Shown here in pieces: positions 13,413 to 14,333 of a stretch of DNA of 14,333 bases. Within the stretch, counting starts at the first letter, position 1; every line of letters begins with the position of its first letter. Source of the DNA: an uncultured Veillonella sp. (GTDB lineage: Bacteria > Bacillota > Negativicutes > Veillonellales > Veillonellaceae). The stretch lies in assembly GCF_900545205.1 (NCBI RefSeq), contig NZ_UQYC01000052.1, positions 1-14,333 on the forward strand. Reading direction: 5' to 3'. Under the pieces are notes generated by a model. It was not told the origin of the DNA, searched no databases, and saw nothing but the letters and a program-made list of their open reading frames with translations. The translations under genes and the position numbers were made by a program.

Positions 13413-13440
13413 TAAAAGTATATATAGCAATATACTTTTA
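13413..13440. promoter_or_regulatory. 28-bp inverted repeat before the MFS gene, candidate operator
   Basis: TAAAAGTATAT (13413-13423) and ATATACTTTTA (13430-13440) are perfect 11-bp arms around a 6-nt centre. They lie directly upstream of the MFS ribosome binding site, where a dimeric regulator such as the neighbouring Rrf2 protein could bind. An mRNA hairpin is the alternative. Confidence 0.45.
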
Positions 13441-13455
13441 CATTCTATATAAATA

Positions 13456-13480
13456 AGAGCCGCATATAATACGCGACTCT
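13456..13480 (-). terminator. Weak terminator-like hairpin after the Rrf2 gene
   Basis: In the leftward RNA AGAGUCGC (13480-13473) pairs with GCGGCUCU (13463-13456), eight pairs with one G-U, followed by UAUUUAUA. The U-tract is interrupted, so termination may be partial, allowing read-through into the MFS gene. Confidence 0.45.
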
Positions 13481-13485
13481 CTCAT

Positions 13486-13905
13486 TTATTCCGTTGGAAA
13501 TTTGTGATCCATTACATCCTGTAAGGATACACGTTCCATAACGTGACGGAATTCATCTTGCAAATACTGCCACAATGGAGCAGTCAAGCAATCATTAAAC
13601 ATAGGACATGGCTCAACATCATCTTCTAAACAAGATACGAGAGCAATGGAGTCCTCTGCAGCATATAAAATTTCATATACATTGTATTCAGCAGGCGATT
13701 TCACCAAGCGATATCCACCGTATTTACCACGGCCACTTTTAACGAGGCCAGCGGAGGATAAGCGAGATACAATCCCCTCTAAGTATTTATCGGAAAATCC
13801 TTGGCGTTCAGCAATTTCACGAATGGGTACATTTTTTTCTACCCCGTGCTCTGCAATATCAGCCAATATCCGTAGAGCATAACGCCCTTTAGTAGATATT
13901 TTCAT
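13486..13905 (-). CDS. Rrf2 family transcriptional regulator (IscR-like, three cysteines)
   Basis: This 139-residue winged-helix protein begins MKISTKGRYALRIL, the hallmark of the Rrf2 family. The helix-turn-helix covers about 25-50 (IREIAERQGFSDKYLEGIVSRL) and the wing GRGKYGGYRL about 58-67. C92, C100 and C106 have the three-cysteine arrangement that in IscR-like members holds an iron-sulfur cluster, so it probably senses iron-sulfur status, redox state or nitric oxide. CymR-type members lack these cysteines. There is GAGG before the ATG at 13905. It is upstream of and co-oriented with the MFS gene, with a palindrome between them, and divergent from the purine permease. Its targets are inferred from position only. 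Confidence 0.9.
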   Translation of the reverse strand: MKISTKGRYALRILADIAEHGVEKNVPIREIAERQGFSDKYLEGIVSRLSSAGLVKSGRGKYGGYRLVKSPAEYNVYEILYAAEDSIALVSCLEDDVEPCPMFNDCLTAPLWQYLQDEFRHVMERVSLQDVMDHKFPTE

Positions 13906-14015
13906 AAGTTAACCTCTAAGTCATTCATAATATATTTATAGTATATCATAAATTCATACAAAAAATGGTGGGAAATATGGTACACTATACATATATCGAA
14001 ATATTTTCATTTAGA

Positions 14016-14021
14016 TATAAT
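14016..14021 (+). promoter_or_regulatory. -10 box of the NCS2 permease promoter
   Basis: A perfect TATAAT lies 32 nt before the permease ATG. The -35 region is poor. The 5' UTR is too short to hold a purine riboswitch. Confidence 0.45.
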
Positions 14022-14052
14022 TTTTAATTTCATATCGGGAGGGTGTTATCTA

Positions 14053-14333
14053 ATGTTAGATAAACTATTTCAACTCAGTGAGCGCGGTACCACTGTTAAA
14101 ACCGAGATTTTAGCAGGTATTACTACGTTTATCACAATGGCGTACATCCTATTCTTGGCGCCTAACATTCTTAGTCTCGCAGGGATGGATAAAGACGCAG
14201 TCCTCATCGCTACAGCCTTAGGTGGTGGCCTTGTAACGATTGCTATGGGTTTATTCGTAAACTATCCTATCGCCCTCGCTCCAGGGGTTGGCCTCTTAGC
14301 CTTTTACTCCTTTACCGTAGTTCTCGGTATGGG
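14053..14333 (+). CDS. NCS2 family (AzgA/PbuG-like) purine permease, N-terminal part
   Basis: The frame opens at the ATG at 14053, with GGGAGGG about ten bases upstream, and runs off the window after 93 codons. The N-terminus resembles PbuG/AzgA-type hypoxanthine/guanine/adenine permeases: F-x-L-x-E-x-x-T-x-x-x-TE-I-LAGITTFITMAYILFLAPNIL, then ALGGGLVTIAMGLFVNYPIALAPG. It is a membrane protein importing purines with protons (family knowledge). The signature normally APGMGLNAFF reads APGVGLLAFY (76-85), with the usual Asn replaced by Leu, so substrate specificity may differ. It is divergent from the Rrf2 regulator. Confidence 0.88.
   Translation, partial: MLDKLFQLSERGTTVKTEILAGITTFITMAYILFLAPNILSLAGMDKDAVLIATALGGGLVTIAMGLFVNYPIALAPGVGLLAFYSFTVVLGM

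Noticed and set aside
13906..14052. Purine riboswitch before the permease
   Set aside because: The distance from the -10 to the ATG is about 30 nt and no aptamer-like pairing is seen.

Overview
The window looks like the chromosome of a low-GC diderm firmicute of the Negativicutes, most probably Veillonella or a close relative. This placement rests on the AT-rich intergenic DNA with strong AGGAGG-type ribosome binding sites, the clostridial/Negativicutes character of the Aro proteins, and the gene types present. It is inferred from sequence character, not from a database search.

Left end (1-2168, leftward): a partial membrane protein with a rubredoxin-like zinc or iron ribbon in front of a DUF2231-like membrane domain, preceded by an AT-rich palindrome at its promoter. 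After a long gene-poor stretch containing one leftward terminator come a DIP1984-family protein and a GNAT acetyltransferase.

Centre (about 2410-9963, rightward): an aromatic amino acid operon. It opens with a sigma-70-type promoter, a 29-residue leader peptide carrying Tyr-Phe-Tyr-Trp-Phe-Phe, and a strong terminator. One arm of that terminator duplicates eight bases of the leader reading frame. This is the layout of a ribosome-mediated transcription attenuator. It is followed by aroF (DAHP synthase with N-terminal regulatory domain), aroB, aroA, aroC, pheA (chorismate mutase/prephenate dehydratase/ACT) and an aroE-aroK fusion, then a terminator. The three longer intergenic gaps inside the operon each hold a strong palindrome or hairpin.

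Right of the operon: an AT-rich toxin-antitoxin pair (10119-11023). Its antitoxin is about twice the normal length because it carries two RelB-type ribbon-helix-helix units. A bidirectional terminator separates it from convergent aroD (type I dehydroquinase). With aroD, all seven shikimate-pathway steps plus the phenylalanine branch are encoded within about 9 kb.

Right end: a leftward MFS drug-efflux-type transporter downstream of an Rrf2/IscR-like regulator with three cysteines in the cluster-binding spacing, and the rightward start of an NCS2 (AzgA/PbuG-like) purine permease that runs off the window.

The observations most worth following are the pan-aromatic attenuator of aroF and the tandem ribbon-helix-helix antitoxin. 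Next come the Ala-for-Ser changes in the EPSP synthase N-terminal motif, the structured segment at 2228-2307, and the operator-like palindromes at the aroF, aroD, relB and MFS promoters.
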